A DNA stretch of 64,000 nt from Rubricella sp038526735 (GCA_038526735.1 JBCBGM010000001.1:214551-278550); one strand, 5' to 3'; counted from the first letter of the stretch, positions 24,354-33,576 are shown. Notes: generated by a model not told the origin, from the letters alone. A program made the numbers and translations.

Positions 24354-24988
24354 TGCAGTTCACCGTAGCGATAGATGGGCCTGCGGCCTCTGGCAAAGGC
24401 ACCATATCGCGGGCCTTGGCGGAGCGGTTTGGGTTTGCGCATCTCGATACGGGGCGGCTCTATCGTGCGACTGGGGTCGCAGCACTTGCGCTGGGGGAGT
24501 TGACAGCGGTCAACGCCGAAACCGCAGCGCGGACACTGACTGAAAGCAGCCTCGCGCATCCAGACTTGCGCTCACCAGAGGCGGGGGAGGCGGCGAGTGT
24601 GGTCGCCGCGATCCCGGCTGTGCGCCTAGCCCTCAAAGACTGGCAGCGGGGGTTTGCGCGGCGGGAGGGCGGCGCTGTGCTCGATGGCAGAGATATCGGG
24701 ACGGTCATTTGCCCCGATGCGGAGGTGAAGCTCTACGTCATCGCCTCCGCCGAAACGCGCGCGAAGCGGCGCTTGGCGGAGTTTCAGGCCGCCGCGCCTG
24801 ACATCACCTTCGCCGAGGTTCTCGATCAAATCGAAGAGCGGGACGCGCGCGATGCAGGCCGCAAAGACGCGCCCATGCAGGCAGCGGCAGACGCGCACTT
24901 GCTAGATACGACTGATATGACTATAGACCGCGCCGTCGCAGAGGCGGTGCGCCTTGTGCAGAATCGGCTGGATCGGGAAAGCTCCTGA
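24353..24988 (+). CDS. cmk: Cytidylate kinase
   Basis: Phosphorylates CMP and dCMP with ATP, 211 residues. The P-loop is GPAASGKGTISRAL at the start. HLDTGRLYRATGV, RREGGAVLDGRDIGTVI and the lid with RDARDAGRKDAP are characteristic. The ATG overlaps the previous stop. The cmk-rpsA order, with aroA upstream, is widely conserved in proteobacteria. Confidence 0.96.
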   Translation: MQFTVAIDGPAASGKGTISRALAERFGFAHLDTGRLYRATGVAALALGELTAVNAETAARTLTESSLAHPDLRSPEAGEAASVVAAIPAVRLALKDWQRGFARREGGAVLDGRDIGTVICPDAEVKLYVIASAETRAKRRLAEFQAAAPDITFAEVLDQIEERDARDAGRKDAPMQAAADAHLLDTTDMTIDRAVAEAVRLVQNRLDRESS

Positions 24989-25089
24989 TCGCAGCCCTTT
25001 TGTGCATTCACCACCCCGGCGACCAGTTTCGTTAAAGACCGGCGGACCCAACCGCCCGGCCCGCAAAAACACATCGAAAGGAAAGCCCA

Positions 25090-26775
25090 TTGGCTGCAAA
25101 CGCATCAATGGACGAGTTTGAAGCACTGCTGAATGACAGCTTTGAGCTCGTTACCCCCGAAGAAGGTTCGGTTGTAAAAGGCACTGTTCTGGCAATTGAG
25201 GCCGGCAATGCCGTCATCGACATCGGCTATAAAATGGAAGGCCGTGTCGATCTGAAGGAATTCTCCAAGCCCGGCCAAGACGCCGAGATCGACGTTGGCG
25301 ATACCGTCGAGGTCTATCTTGAGCGCGTCGAGAACGCCCGCGGTGAAGCGGTCATCTCTCGCGAGAAGGCCCGCCGTGAAGAGGCTTGGGACCGGCTTGA
25401 GAAAGCCTATGAGAAAGAGGAGCGCGTCGAGGGCGCTATCTTTAACCGCGTCAAAGGTGGCTTCACGGTCGATCTTGGCGGCGCCGTTGCGTTCTTGCCC
25501 GGCTCGCAGGTTGATGTGCGCCCCGTGCGCGACGCTGGCCCTCTAATGGGTCTGCCCCAGCCCTTCCAGATTTTGAAGATGGACCGCCGCCGCGGCAACA
25601 TCGTCGTCTCCCGCCGTGCAGTGCTCGAAGAGAGCCGTGCCGAGCAGCGCGCCGAAATCGTCGGCAAGCTCAAGGAAGGCGATGCGGTTGAAGGTGTGGT
25701 CAAGAACATCACCGAATACGGTGCGTTCGTGGATCTGGGTGGCGTTGATGGCCTCCTCCACGTCACCGACATGGCCTGGCGCCGGGTCAACCACCCGTCT
25801 GAGATCCTTAACATTGGCGAGACGGTCAACGTTCAGGTCATCAAGATCAACAAAGACACCCAGCGCATCTCGCTCGGCATGAAGCAGCTTCAGGCTGATC
25901 CGTGGGATGATGTTGCGGCGAAGTTCCCGATCGGCTCTCGCTGGACGGGTCGTGTCACCAACATCACCGACTACGGCGCCTTTGTGGAGCTGGAGCCGGG
26001 TGTTGAGGGCCTCGTGCACGTCTCTGAGATGTCTTGGACCAAAAAGAACGTCCATCCGGGCAAGATCGTCTCCACCTCTCAGGAAGTGGACGTGATGGTG
26101 CTTGAGATCGACAGCTCGAAGCGTCGTGTTTCGCTCGGTCTCAAGCAGACCCAGGGCAACCCGTGGGAAAACTTCGCGGCCAACTACCCGCAGGGCGCCA
26201 CGGTCGAGGGCGAGGTCAAGAACATCACAGAATTCGGTTTGTTCGTTGGCCTCGAAGGCGACATCGACGGGATGGTTCACCTCTCCGACATCGACTGGAA
26301 CCGCTCCGGCGAGGATGCGATCCAAGACTTCCGCAAGGGCGACGTCGTCACCGCGAAAGTGCTTGAGGTCGACACCGAGCGCGAGCGCATCTCCCTCTCG
26401 ATCAAAGAGATGGATGGCGATCCGTTTGCCGAGGCCACCTCTGGCGTGAAGCGCGGCGATGTGGTGACCGTTGAGGTGACCGCAATCGAAGATGGCGGTG
26501 TTGAAGTGGAGTATGACGGCGCGAAGTCGTTCATCCGCCGCTCTGACCTCAGCCGTGACCGTGCCGAGCAGCGCCCTGAGCGGTTCTCTGTGGGTGATAA
26601 GGTCGACGTGCGCGTCACCAACATCGACAAAAACTCGCGCCGCCTGTCGCTCTCGATCAAGGCGCGTGAGATCGCCGAAGAGAAGGAAGCGGTTGAGCAG
26701 TACGGCTCGTCCGACAGCGGTGCATCGCTGGGTGATATCCTCGGTGCAGCACTGAAGCAGACCAACGACGACTAA
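25090..26775 (+). CDS. rpsA: 30S ribosomal protein S1
   Basis: RNA-binding ribosomal protein needed to load most mRNAs, 561 residues with six S1 (OB-fold) repeats, the later ones marked by VKNITEYGAFVDLG, VTNITDYGAFVELE and VKNITEFGLFVGLE. The start is TTG 25090, with AAAGGAAA upstream; an in-frame ATG six codons later is the alternative. A GC hairpin (about 25039-25059) in the leader could serve the autoregulation known for S1 genes, but this is not shown. Its stop overlaps the sppA start (TAATG). Confidence 0.97.
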   Translation: MAANASMDEFEALLNDSFELVTPEEGSVVKGTVLAIEAGNAVIDIGYKMEGRVDLKEFSKPGQDAEIDVGDTVEVYLERVENARGEAVISREKARREEAWDRLEKAYEKEERVEGAIFNRVKGGFTVDLGGAVAFLPGSQVDVRPVRDAGPLMGLPQPFQILKMDRRRGNIVVSRRAVLEESRAEQRAEIVGKLKEGDAVEGVVKNITEYGAFVDLGGVDGLLHVTDMAWRRVNHPSEILNIGETVNVQVIKINKDTQRISLGMKQLQADPWDDVAAKFPIGSRWTGRVTNITDYGAFVELEPGVEGLVHVSEMSWTKKNVHPGKIVSTSQEVDVMVLEIDSSKRRVSLGLKQTQGNPWENFAANYPQGATVEGEVKNITEFGLFVGLEGDIDGMVHLSDIDWNRSGEDAIQDFRKGDVVTAKVLEVDTERERISLSIKEMDGDPFAEATSGVKRGDVVTVEVTAIEDGGVEVEYDGAKSFIRRSDLSRDRAEQRPERFSVGDKVDVRVTNIDKNSRRLSLSIKAREIAEEKEAVEQYGSSDSGASLGDILGAALKQTNDD

Positions 26776-27698
26776 TGTCGCTGGAAGCAGAACTCTATGA
26801 GGAGCGGCGCCGTCAGTGGCGCCGCTCCGCATTTTGGCGGGGCGTTCTCGTCACGCTGGGGGTGTTGGTGGCGCTTTCGGTGATCGGTGCGATGAGCATG
26901 CCCGATCAAGCCGGTCGACCGAGCACTCCACATATCGTGACGCATCAGATCAGCGGCGTGATCTTCAACGATCCGGAGCGTGACCTCGAAATCGCTGAAC
27001 TCGCCGAGGACGACGCGGCGCGTGCGCTGATCCTCTATATCGAGAGCCCGGGTGGCACGACGGTCGGTTCAGAAGGGTTGCACGCGGCTCTAGCGAAGCT
27101 CTCTGCCGAGAAACCCGTTGTCGCCGTCATGGGCGAGGTTGCTGCCTCTGGCGGATACATCGCCGCCCTGCCCGCAGACCACATCATCGCGCGTGGCAAC
27201 ACACTGACCGGCTCTATCGGGGTGATCCTGCAATACCCCAACCTCACCGAGCTGATGGACCGGCTTGGCGTGGAGATGGAGACGTTCCGCTCCTCTGAGC
27301 TCAAAGGCGGCCCCTCCCCCTTCCGCGACAGCAGCGAGGCAGAGCGCAACGCAGAGGCCGCGATTGTGACCGATGCCTTCGCCTGGTTTCGTGACCTTGT
27401 TGCCACGGATCGCGGGCTTTCAGGTACAGAGCTGGATGCGGTTGCCAATGGCCAGGTCTTTACTGGGCGACAAGCACTCACTTTGGGCCTGATTGATGAG
27501 ATCGGCGGGCTTGAAGAGGCCGAATCGTGGCTCGCATCCGTCGACTCAAGCTTCGCAGACTTGCCACAAGCGCCGCTCTTTGAGCCGCAAGACGACCCAA
27601 ATGTCATTGAACTGATTACAGATTGGGCGAGTGCTGGCCAATTCTTACCCCACATAGGCCCAAGTTCAGGCGGTGGACTGCTTTCAGTGCTGCCATGA
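26775..27698 (+). CDS. sppA: Signal peptide peptidase SppA-like serine protease (S49)
   Basis: Membrane-anchored protease degrading cleaved signal peptides, 307 residues. One N-terminal membrane helix (about 22-42) precedes the S49 domain. The catalytic pair is Ser125 (EVAASGGYIAA) and Lys177 (SSELKGGPSPF), with LTGSIGVI between them. It is the short single-domain form. It overlaps the rpsA stop by one base and is followed by ihfB. Confidence 0.93.
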   Translation: MSLEAELYEERRRQWRRSAFWRGVLVTLGVLVALSVIGAMSMPDQAGRPSTPHIVTHQISGVIFNDPERDLEIAELAEDDAARALILYIESPGGTTVGSEGLHAALAKLSAEKPVVAVMGEVAASGGYIAALPADHIIARGNTLTGSIGVILQYPNLTELMDRLGVEMETFRSSELKGGPSPFRDSSEAERNAEAAIVTDAFAWFRDLVATDRGLSGTELDAVANGQVFTGRQALTLGLIDEIGGLEEAESWLASVDSSFADLPQAPLFEPQDDPNVIELITDWASAGQFLPHIGPSSGGGLLSVLP

Positions 27699-27768
27699 CC
27701 ACGTTGGCGCGTTGACGGAAGCGATCCGGGTGTGAGATTGTCTTTCATCATCACAGCGGGCGGCAGAC

Positions 27769-28050
27769 GTGATTAAATCTGAGCTTATCCAAAAAATTGC
27801 AGATGAAAATCCACATCTGTATCAACGCGATGTCGAACGAATTGTTGGCACCATCTTTGACGAGATCATCGACGCATTGGCCTCTGGCAAGCGCGTAGAG
27901 CTTCGGGGCTTTGGGGCTTTCTCGGTCAAGAAGCGCGATGCCCGTGTCGGCCGCAACCCGCGCTCTGGCGAGCAGGTCGATGTGGAAGAGAAATACGTGC
28001 CGTTCTTCAAGGTTGGTAAGCTCCTGCGCGAACGGCTGAATGCCGAATAA
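27769..28050 (+). CDS. ihfB: Integration host factor beta subunit
   Basis: Sequence-specific DNA-bending protein of 93 residues, a partner of IhfA. The beta-arm signature GRNPRSGEQVDVEEKYVPFF is intact, and VELRGFGAFSV is typical of the HU/IHF fold. The start is GTG 27769, with ATTAAATCT following. The rpsA-(sppA)-ihfB order is conserved and distinguishes it from HU. Confidence 0.95.
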   Translation: MIKSELIQKIADENPHLYQRDVERIVGTIFDEIIDALASGKRVELRGFGAFSVKKRDARVGRNPRSGEQVDVEEKYVPFFKVGKLLRERLNAE

Positions 28051-28062
28051 AGGAGGGCAACC

Positions 28063-28401
28063 ATGCTTCGGTTGATCCGTTTGGGTTTGGTGATTGTGTT
28101 GGCCCTGATTCTGGTCGTGATCGCGATTGCCAATCGCGACACCGTTGTTGTCCAACTGCTGCCATCTGACCTCTCTGGCATCTTCGCCCTCAACTTCGAG
28201 GTGCCGCTGTTTGTGTTGATGGTGATCCTCGGCGGCGGTGGCTTTGCCCTTGGCTTTTCGTGGGAGTATCTGCGCGAGTGGAGCATCCGGGCCGAGGCGC
28301 GGCGCGCCAAGAAAGCCGCGCAATCGCTGGAGCGTGAGATCAAGTCGATGAAGGCTGAGCAGGGCGTCGAAGAAGACGACGTTCTCGCCCTTCTGAAGTA
28401 A
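28063..28401 (+). CDS. LapA-domain membrane protein (DUF1049)
   Basis: A 112-residue inner-membrane protein with two helices (about 5-24 and 46-68) and a basic, charged cytoplasmic tail (RAEARRAKKAAQSLEREIKS). This layout matches the LapA family, which in E. coli works with LapB in LPS assembly control. Start ATG 28063 follows AGGAGGGCAACC, 12 bases after ihfB. The HemY-like protein at the window end has a LapB-style zinc ribbon, but a link is only speculative. Confidence 0.87.
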   Translation: MLRLIRLGLVIVLALILVVIAIANRDTVVVQLLPSDLSGIFALNFEVPLFVLMVILGGGGFALGFSWEYLREWSIRAEARRAKKAAQSLEREIKSMKAEQGVEEDDVLALLK

Positions 28402-28405
28402 GCTC

Positions 28406-29071
28406 ATGCGCGTCAAAATCTGCGGACTGACCTCGCCCGAGGCTGTGACGGCGGTTGTCGAGGCTGGGGCGGATTATGTCGGCTTCGTCTTTTTCCCCAA
28501 ATCCCCGCGCAATGTGACCGTCGATCAAGCGCGCGCACTGGCCGTTGAGGTGCCGCCGGGCGTGGTCAAGGTCGGCCTGTTTGTCGACCCGACCGATGCC
28601 TTGCTCGAGGAGGTTTTAGGCACCGTGCCCCTCGACATGATCCAGCTGCATGGCGAGGAGAGCCCAGAGCGAGTCACCCAGATCAAAGCGGAGCATGGGC
28701 TTCCAGTGATGAAGGTCATCGGCGTGCGTAAGGCACGCGATCTTGAGGCCATCGACGCTTACGCAGCGGTCGCCGACCAACTGATGGTCGATGCCAAACC
28801 GCCGAAAGATGCGACCCTTCCCGGCGGCAATGGCCTGTCCTTTGACTGGACCCTGCTCACCGACCGCCGTTGGCCAAAACCCTGGATGCTGGCAGGTGGC
28901 CTCACGCCAGAGAATGCCGCCCGTGCCGCCAATTTGACGGGCGCACAGCAGCTTGATGTCTCCAGCGGTGTGGAAAGCGCGCCAGGGGTGAAAGACGACG
29001 CGAAAGTACGTGCCTTTGTCAGTGCCGCAAAAACCGGCCACACGCCGCAGACCGCGCCGCAGTTGAAATGA
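28406..29071 (+). CDS. trpF: Phosphoribosylanthranilate isomerase
   Basis: Third step of tryptophan synthesis, a TIM-barrel enzyme of 221 residues. The catalytic cysteine is in the opening VKICGLTSPEAV, the general acid Asp is in VDAKPPKDATLPGGNG, and phosphate binding is in LAGGLTPENA and DVSSGVES. It lies four bases after the LapA-like gene and 73 bases before trpB, a common alphaproteobacterial arrangement. Confidence 0.97.
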   Translation: MRVKICGLTSPEAVTAVVEAGADYVGFVFFPKSPRNVTVDQARALAVEVPPGVVKVGLFVDPTDALLEEVLGTVPLDMIQLHGEESPERVTQIKAEHGLPVMKVIGVRKARDLEAIDAYAAVADQLMVDAKPPKDATLPGGNGLSFDWTLLTDRRWPKPWMLAGGLTPENAARAANLTGAQQLDVSSGVESAPGVKDDAKVRAFVSAAKTGHTPQTAPQLK

Positions 29072-29144
29072 AATTCACAAGTTGCGCGGCTTCCTCTTGT
29101 GTCTGCGCAGAGCTACACACCCTGTAACGCTAGAGGATCCGCCC

Positions 29145-30365
29145 ATGAACACGCACGCACCCAACGCCTTCTCCGCCGGACCAGATGCCCAGGGCCGTTT
29201 TGGCCAGTTTGGCGGGCGGTTCGTCTCTGAAACGCTCATGCCGCTGATCCTCGATCTTGAGGCCGAGTACGAGAACGCAAAAACCGACCCGACGTTTTGG
29301 GCCGAGATGGACGATCTCTGGAAGCACTACGTCGGCCGCCCCTCCCCGCTGTATTTTGCAGAGCGTCTGACAGAGCGTTTTGGCGGGGCGAAGATTTACC
29401 TCAAGCGTGATGAGCTGAACCACACGGGTGCGCACAAAATCAACAACGTTCTGGGGCAGATTCTGCTTGCCAAGCGCATGGGCAAAACCCGCATCATCGC
29501 AGAGACCGGCGCAGGGCAGCATGGTGTCGCCACCGCCACGGTCTGCGCGCGCTTCGGGTTGGAGTGCATCGTCTTTATGGGTGCGACAGACGTTGAGCGG
29601 CAAAAGCCCAACGTCTTTCGGATGAACCTCTTGGGCGCAAAGGTCATCCCGGTGACCTCTGGCCGGGGCACGCTCAAAGACGCGATGAACGAGGCGTTGC
29701 GCGACTGGGTGACGAATGTCGCCGACACGTTCTATTGCATCGGCACAGTTGCAGGCCCACACCCCTATCCGGCGATGGTGCGCGATTTTCAGTCGATCAT
29801 CGGCAAAGAGACCAAAGAGCAGATGATGGAGCGTGAGGGCCGACTGCCCGACAGCCTCGTCGCGTGTATCGGCGGTGGCTCCAACGCGATGGGCCTGTTC
29901 CACCCGTTCCTCGATGACGAGAGCGTGCGGATCATCGGCGTTGAGGCCGGCGGCCACGGCGTTGATGAAAAGATGGAGCACGCGGCCTCTCTCACTGGTG
30001 GCCGCCCTGGCGTGCTGCATGGCAACCGCACCTACCTGCTGCAGGATGAGGATGGTCAGATCATCGAGGGGCACTCGATCTCTGCCGGGCTAGACTATCC
30101 GGGCATCGGGCCAGAGCACTCGTGGCTGCACGACATGGGCCGCGTCGAGTATGTCTCGGTCACTGATACCGAGGCACTGGATGCCTTCCAGCTCTGCTGC
30201 ACCACCGAAGGGATCATTCCCGCGCTTGAGCCCTCGCATGCGCTCGCTCATGTGGCCAAGATCGCGGGCGATTTGCCGAGCGATCACCTGTTGGTCATGA
30301 ACATGTGCGGGCGGGGTGACAAAGACATCTTCACCGTCGCGGAGGCCCTCGGCAAAGACATCTAA
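29145..30365 (+). CDS. trpB: Tryptophan synthase beta subunit
   Basis: PLP enzyme joining indole and serine, 406 residues. The Schiff-base lysine is in HTGAHKINNVLGQ, the phosphate-binding loop is GGGSNAMG, and ETGAGQHGVATAT is the indole-channel segment. ATG 29145 with AGAGGAT upstream is preferred over an in-frame ATG 63 bases upstream. Two unrelated genes separate it from trpA, which is unusual because trpB and trpA normally abut. Confidence 0.98.
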   Translation: MNTHAPNAFSAGPDAQGRFGQFGGRFVSETLMPLILDLEAEYENAKTDPTFWAEMDDLWKHYVGRPSPLYFAERLTERFGGAKIYLKRDELNHTGAHKINNVLGQILLAKRMGKTRIIAETGAGQHGVATATVCARFGLECIVFMGATDVERQKPNVFRMNLLGAKVIPVTSGRGTLKDAMNEALRDWVTNVADTFYCIGTVAGPHPYPAMVRDFQSIIGKETKEQMMEREGRLPDSLVACIGGGSNAMGLFHPFLDDESVRIIGVEAGGHGVDEKMEHAASLTGGRPGVLHGNRTYLLQDEDGQIIEGHSISAGLDYPGIGPEHSWLHDMGRVEYVSVTDTEALDAFQLCCTTEGIIPALEPSHALAHVAKIAGDLPSDHLLVMNMCGRGDKDIFTVAEALGKDI

Positions 30366-30526
30366 ACTGCGGCGCCACGTCGTGTCGCGTTGGCTTCTCA
30401 GCACTGGTGTCGGTGCCCCTCCCCCACGCAGATGACGCAGTTGAATAGCCTTGCAACACTCCCCCAAAAGGCGCAGGAGAGCGCGACCCAGCGGAGTGTC
30501 CGCCGGTTGGTATTCAGGAAAAGATG

Positions 30527-30889
30527 ATGAGCGATTTGAAACTGGGGGACATCGTTGTTCTCACCGCGGGCTCCATGCGTATGGCTGTTGAGGGTGTTGA
30601 GGGCGACCTGGTGCAGACGGTTTGGTGCCACGAGGGCACGATTGGCCGCGATAGCTTCCCCAGCGCGTTGTTGCGCAAGTGGGAAGAGCGCGGCGAGGAT
30701 GACCGCCCCCGCGGCAAGCCCGGCGGTTTTGGTGGACGTGGCGACCGCGGAGATCGCGGCGACCGGGGTGGATACAAAAGCGGCGATCGGGGTGATCGCG
30801 GCGGCTACAAAGGCGACCGCGACCGGGATGACCGCCCCATGGGCCGTGATGGCAAGCCACGCGACAAGAAGTTCTTCCGCAAAGACTGA
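30527..30889 (+). CDS. DUF2158 protein with RGG/RGD-repeat tail
   Basis: A 120-residue protein with two parts. Residues 1-50 match the YodC/DUF2158 fold (LKLGDIVVLTAGSMRMAVEG ... DSFPSALLRKW). Residues from about 60 form a low-complexity tail rich in Gly, Arg and Asp, with repeated RGDRGD and RGGYK units. RGG-type tails bind RNA in other proteins, so an RNA-associated role is possible but inferred. The start is ATG 30527 or the adjacent ATG 30524; AGGAAA spacing favours 30527. It lies between trpB and trpA. Confidence 0.75.
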   Translation: MSDLKLGDIVVLTAGSMRMAVEGVEGDLVQTVWCHEGTIGRDSFPSALLRKWEERGEDDRPRGKPGGFGGRGDRGDRGDRGGYKSGDRGDRGGYKGDRDRDDRPMGRDGKPRDKKFFRKD

Positions 30890-30908
30890 TTGCGGTTAGC
30901 GTGACCCC

Positions 30909-31478
30909 ATGATCTCACGCGGCCTAATGAGACTGAGCTTGGTGATGGCCCTCTTGGCCCTCACCGCCTGCGTTGAGCAGACTGAACCGCGAACGCAACT
31001 TACGCAGGACGCCGAGGTACAGGCCCTTGCCGACACGATCACTGCGCTTGGGCCTGCTGTGGATGCCAGTGAAGCCTTCGCAATCGCGCAAAGCGCGCTG
31101 TCTTATTCGCTGGAGCAGCGCAGGCTTTATGGGGTTTCGACACCTGCCCTGACTCACAACATTCTCGTAAACAGCGGGCTGAAAGAGCGTGGTCTGTGCC
31201 ATCACTGGGCCGACGACCTAAGAAAACACCTGCAGCAGCTCGACGTCAGCACCGTGGTGTTTCAGCGGGTTCTGGCGAACCACGTGAACAGTTGGCGCAT
31301 TGAGCATTCCGCTCTGGTTGTGACCTTGCCTCGACAGGGTATCGACGGCGGCATTGTTCTGGATGGGTGGCGCGATGGCGGAGATTTGTTTTGGTCAGCC
31401 GTCGAGGATGATCCACGCTACGATTGGGTCGAAATTCGGCAAGCGCTGGCAGAAAAACGTGCTGCTCGCAAAACATGA
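30909..31478 (+). CDS. Lipoprotein with possible transglutaminase/papain-like Cys-His-Asp core
   Basis: A 189-residue predicted lipoprotein: the signal peptide ends in the lipobox LTAC with Cys21 as lipidation site. The mature part has GLCHHWADDL, then EHSALVV about 75 residues later, then VLDGWRDGGDLFW. This Cys...His...Asp order resembles transglutaminase-like or papain-like folds, but family assignment is tentative. It would be matured by Lgt, LspA and the Lnt encoded here. It separates trpB from trpA, 78 bases before the latter. Confidence 0.6.
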   Translation: MISRGLMRLSLVMALLALTACVEQTEPRTQLTQDAEVQALADTITALGPAVDASEAFAIAQSALSYSLEQRRLYGVSTPALTHNILVNSGLKERGLCHHWADDLRKHLQQLDVSTVVFQRVLANHVNSWRIEHSALVVTLPRQGIDGGIVLDGWRDGGDLFWSAVEDDPRYDWVEIRQALAEKRAARKT

Positions 31479-31556
31479 TCGAGCTTTTTTGCAACCGGAC
31501 TGGCCTTGCCCCCTGTGCTGGCGTAACAGGCACCCGCGCCTAGGGAAAGTGGCACC

Positions 31557-32345
31557 ATGAGCAGAATAGACAGTCGATTTGCCGAGCTGAAAGCCGCGAA
31601 CAAGACCGCTTTCGTGTCGTTCGTGATGGCGGGTGACCCGGACCAAGCGACCTCTCAGGAGATCCTGAAAGGGCTGCCTGCGGCAGGTGTCGATGTGATC
31701 GAGATCGGCATGCCGTTTACCGATCCGATGGCGGATGGGCCAGCCATCCAGCTTGCAGGCCAGCGGGCGCTTGAGGCTGGGATGTCCCTCGCGAGCACCC
31801 TCGACATGATCGCGGCGTTTCGCGAGCAGGATCAGACCACACCGATTGTCTTGATGGGCTACTACAACCCGATTTTTTCGATTGGAGTGGAGAGCTTTTT
31901 GGCCCGCGCAGTCGATGCTGGCGTCGATGGCCTCATCGTGGTGGACTTGCCGCCCGAGGAGGATGCAGAGCTTTGCTTGCCCGCGCAGGCGGCGGGTTTG
32001 AACTTCATCCGCCTTGCGACACCTACGACCGACGCCAAGCGCCTGCCAGCGGTGGTGAAAAACACCTCTGGGTTTGTCTATTACGTCTCAATCACTGGGA
32101 TCACCGGCTCGGCTGAGGCCAACGCGGGCAGCGTTTCGCCAGATGTGGCGCGGATACGTGAGGCCTCGGGCCTGCCCGTGTGCGTTGGGTTCGGCATCAA
32201 GACACCCGCGGCGGCAGCAGAGATGGCGAAAGTCGCTGACGGCGTGGTTGTAGGCTCCGCGATTGTCGACAAGATCGCGGCCGGTGAAAGCGTAGAGGAT
32301 GTGCTGGCGTTCGTGGCCTCACTGGCCGATGCGACACACGGTTAA
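31557..32345 (+). CDS. trpA: Tryptophan synthase alpha subunit
   Basis: TIM-barrel enzyme cleaving indole-3-glycerol phosphate, 262 residues. The catalytic Glu is in VIEIGMPFTDPMADGPAIQ and the catalytic Asp in GLIVVDLPPEE. YYVSITGITGS and VGFGIKTP bind phosphate. It pairs with the TrpB encoded about 1.2 kb upstream. It converges on trmB with a 6-base gap and no visible terminator. Confidence 0.98.
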   Translation: MSRIDSRFAELKAANKTAFVSFVMAGDPDQATSQEILKGLPAAGVDVIEIGMPFTDPMADGPAIQLAGQRALEAGMSLASTLDMIAAFREQDQTTPIVLMGYYNPIFSIGVESFLARAVDAGVDGLIVVDLPPEEDAELCLPAQAAGLNFIRLATPTTDAKRLPAVVKNTSGFVYYVSITGITGSAEANAGSVSPDVARIREASGLPVCVGFGIKTPAAAAEMAKVADGVVVGSAIVDKIAAGESVEDVLAFVASLADATHG

Positions 32346-32351
32346 CTCCGA

Positions 32352-33074
32352 CTAAACCCGCTCAAACGCCAAGTAATGCGGTGTGCGCCCTTCGCGCACC
32401 GCCTTCGCCTCATAGCGCGTGCGGTGCCACCCCTCCCATGGCTCGCGCCAGTCCGACGGGCGCTGCGCGAGCCATCGGAATGCGGGCAGTTTGTCGATCA
32501 CCTCAAGCGTGTGGCGGACGTAGTCTTCGATATCCGTGGCGACAAAGAGTTTGGCACCAGGGCGCATCGCAGAGGCCAGTGGTTCCAGGTTTTCAGGGTT
32601 GGCGAAGCGGCGACGGTGGTGACGGGTTTTGGGCCATGGGTCTGGGTAGAGCAGAAATGCACGATCGAGGGACTGCGCGGGCAGCACATCGAGCAGGTCA
32701 CGCGCATCTCCGGCGTGAACGCGGACGTTCTGCAAATTCTCTCGGTCGATCTTTGAGAGGAGTGCTGCAACGCCGTTAATGTATGGCTCGCAGCCTATGA
32801 TGCCGACGTTAGGGTTTTGGGCAGCCTGCGCGCACATGTGCTCTCCGGCACCAAAGCCGATCTCCAGCCAAACCGGGCGTGTGTCGCCAAACAACTCTGG
32901 CAGCTCGAGGGGCGTGCGATCTGGGTTATCGTCCCAGGTGACATTGGGCGGTGCGAGGGCCGCAAGCGCGTTTTCCATCAGCTCTTGCTGGCGCGGACGC
33001 AGCTTTTTGCCGTGTCGCCGTCCGTAGAAATTGCGCCAAGGGGCACCGCTAGGGGAGAGAGGCTCGTCAGTCAT
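32352..33074 (-). CDS. trmB: tRNA (guanine-N7)-methyltransferase
   Basis: SAM-dependent methylation of G46 in tRNA, 240 residues. Seen are LEIGFGAGEHM (motif I), HAGDARDLLDVL and the family hallmark LLYPDPWPKTRHHRRRF. The N-terminal GRRHGKKLRPRQ basic segment is typical. It is the last gene of a minus-strand run containing metK, which makes its SAM cofactor. Confidence 0.96.
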   Translation of the reverse strand: MTDEPLSPSGAPWRNFYGRRHGKKLRPRQQELMENALAALAPPNVTWDDNPDRTPLELPELFGDTRPVWLEIGFGAGEHMCAQAAQNPNVGIIGCEPYINGVAALLSKIDRENLQNVRVHAGDARDLLDVLPAQSLDRAFLLYPDPWPKTRHHRRRFANPENLEPLASAMRPGAKLFVATDIEDYVRHTLEVIDKLPAFRWLAQRPSDWREPWEGWHRTRYEAKAVREGRTPHYLAFERV

Positions 33075-33113
33075 GCCGGGGGGCTAGAGCGCCCACCCGG
33101 CGCTGTCAAACAC

Positions 33114-33467
33114 TCAGCGAACGGTAAATCGGCTGCGCTGACCGGCAACGATGTTCATGCGGGTGGTGGCGGCGCGAAAGCTGCCATCGATCTCCATGCT
33201 GCCCCCGGCCTGAATGTCGTAGCAGCCCTCTGAAATCTCGAACTCGGCGCTGTCGCCCGGCTCAATCCAGTTGCCAAAACCCATGCGGTTGCCGCCATGG
33301 CTGGAGGCTGAGCACTGGGAAATCGTAACCACACCAAGGTTTTCACGGGTGTCGTTCTGGATTTCCAGAAAACCGGTGGGGACGCCGGGTTGCACCAGCG
33401 ATCCGCCTCCGCAGGCGGTAAGGGTCAGGGCTGCGGCGGTTGCCGCGATGGTGAGCTTGAGATTCAT
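33114..33467 (-). CDS. Small predicted lipoprotein of unknown function
   Basis: A 117-residue protein with a lipoprotein signal (MNLKLTIAATAAALTLTAC, Cys19). The mature domain is rich in beta-type sequence (FLEIQNDTRENLGVVTISQC, GDSAEFEISEGCYDIQAG, VAGQRSRFTV), with two further cysteines that could form a disulfide. No family is recognised. I chose ATG 33467 over an in-frame upstream codon because the signal peptide begins there. The ribosome site is poor. Confidence 0.65.
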   Translation of the reverse strand: MNLKLTIAATAAALTLTACGGGSLVQPGVPTGFLEIQNDTRENLGVVTISQCSASSHGGNRMGFGNWIEPGDSAEFEISEGCYDIQAGGSMEIDGSFRAATTRMNIVAGQRSRFTVR

Positions 33468-33576
33468 TGGGGGGGGCTTCTTAGTCCGACTTAAAAACGG
33501 TCGAACCGTACGAAACCCGCCCAAACCGCGCAATTGTATTCACGTCCAGAAACGTGAAATCAGCTTTGAAACCCTG

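Noticed and set aside
30715..30870. Tandem DNA repeat or CRISPR-like array
   Set aside because: The periodicity comes from Arg-Gly-Asp codons of the RGG tail in an intact reading frame; units are short and irregular without spacers.
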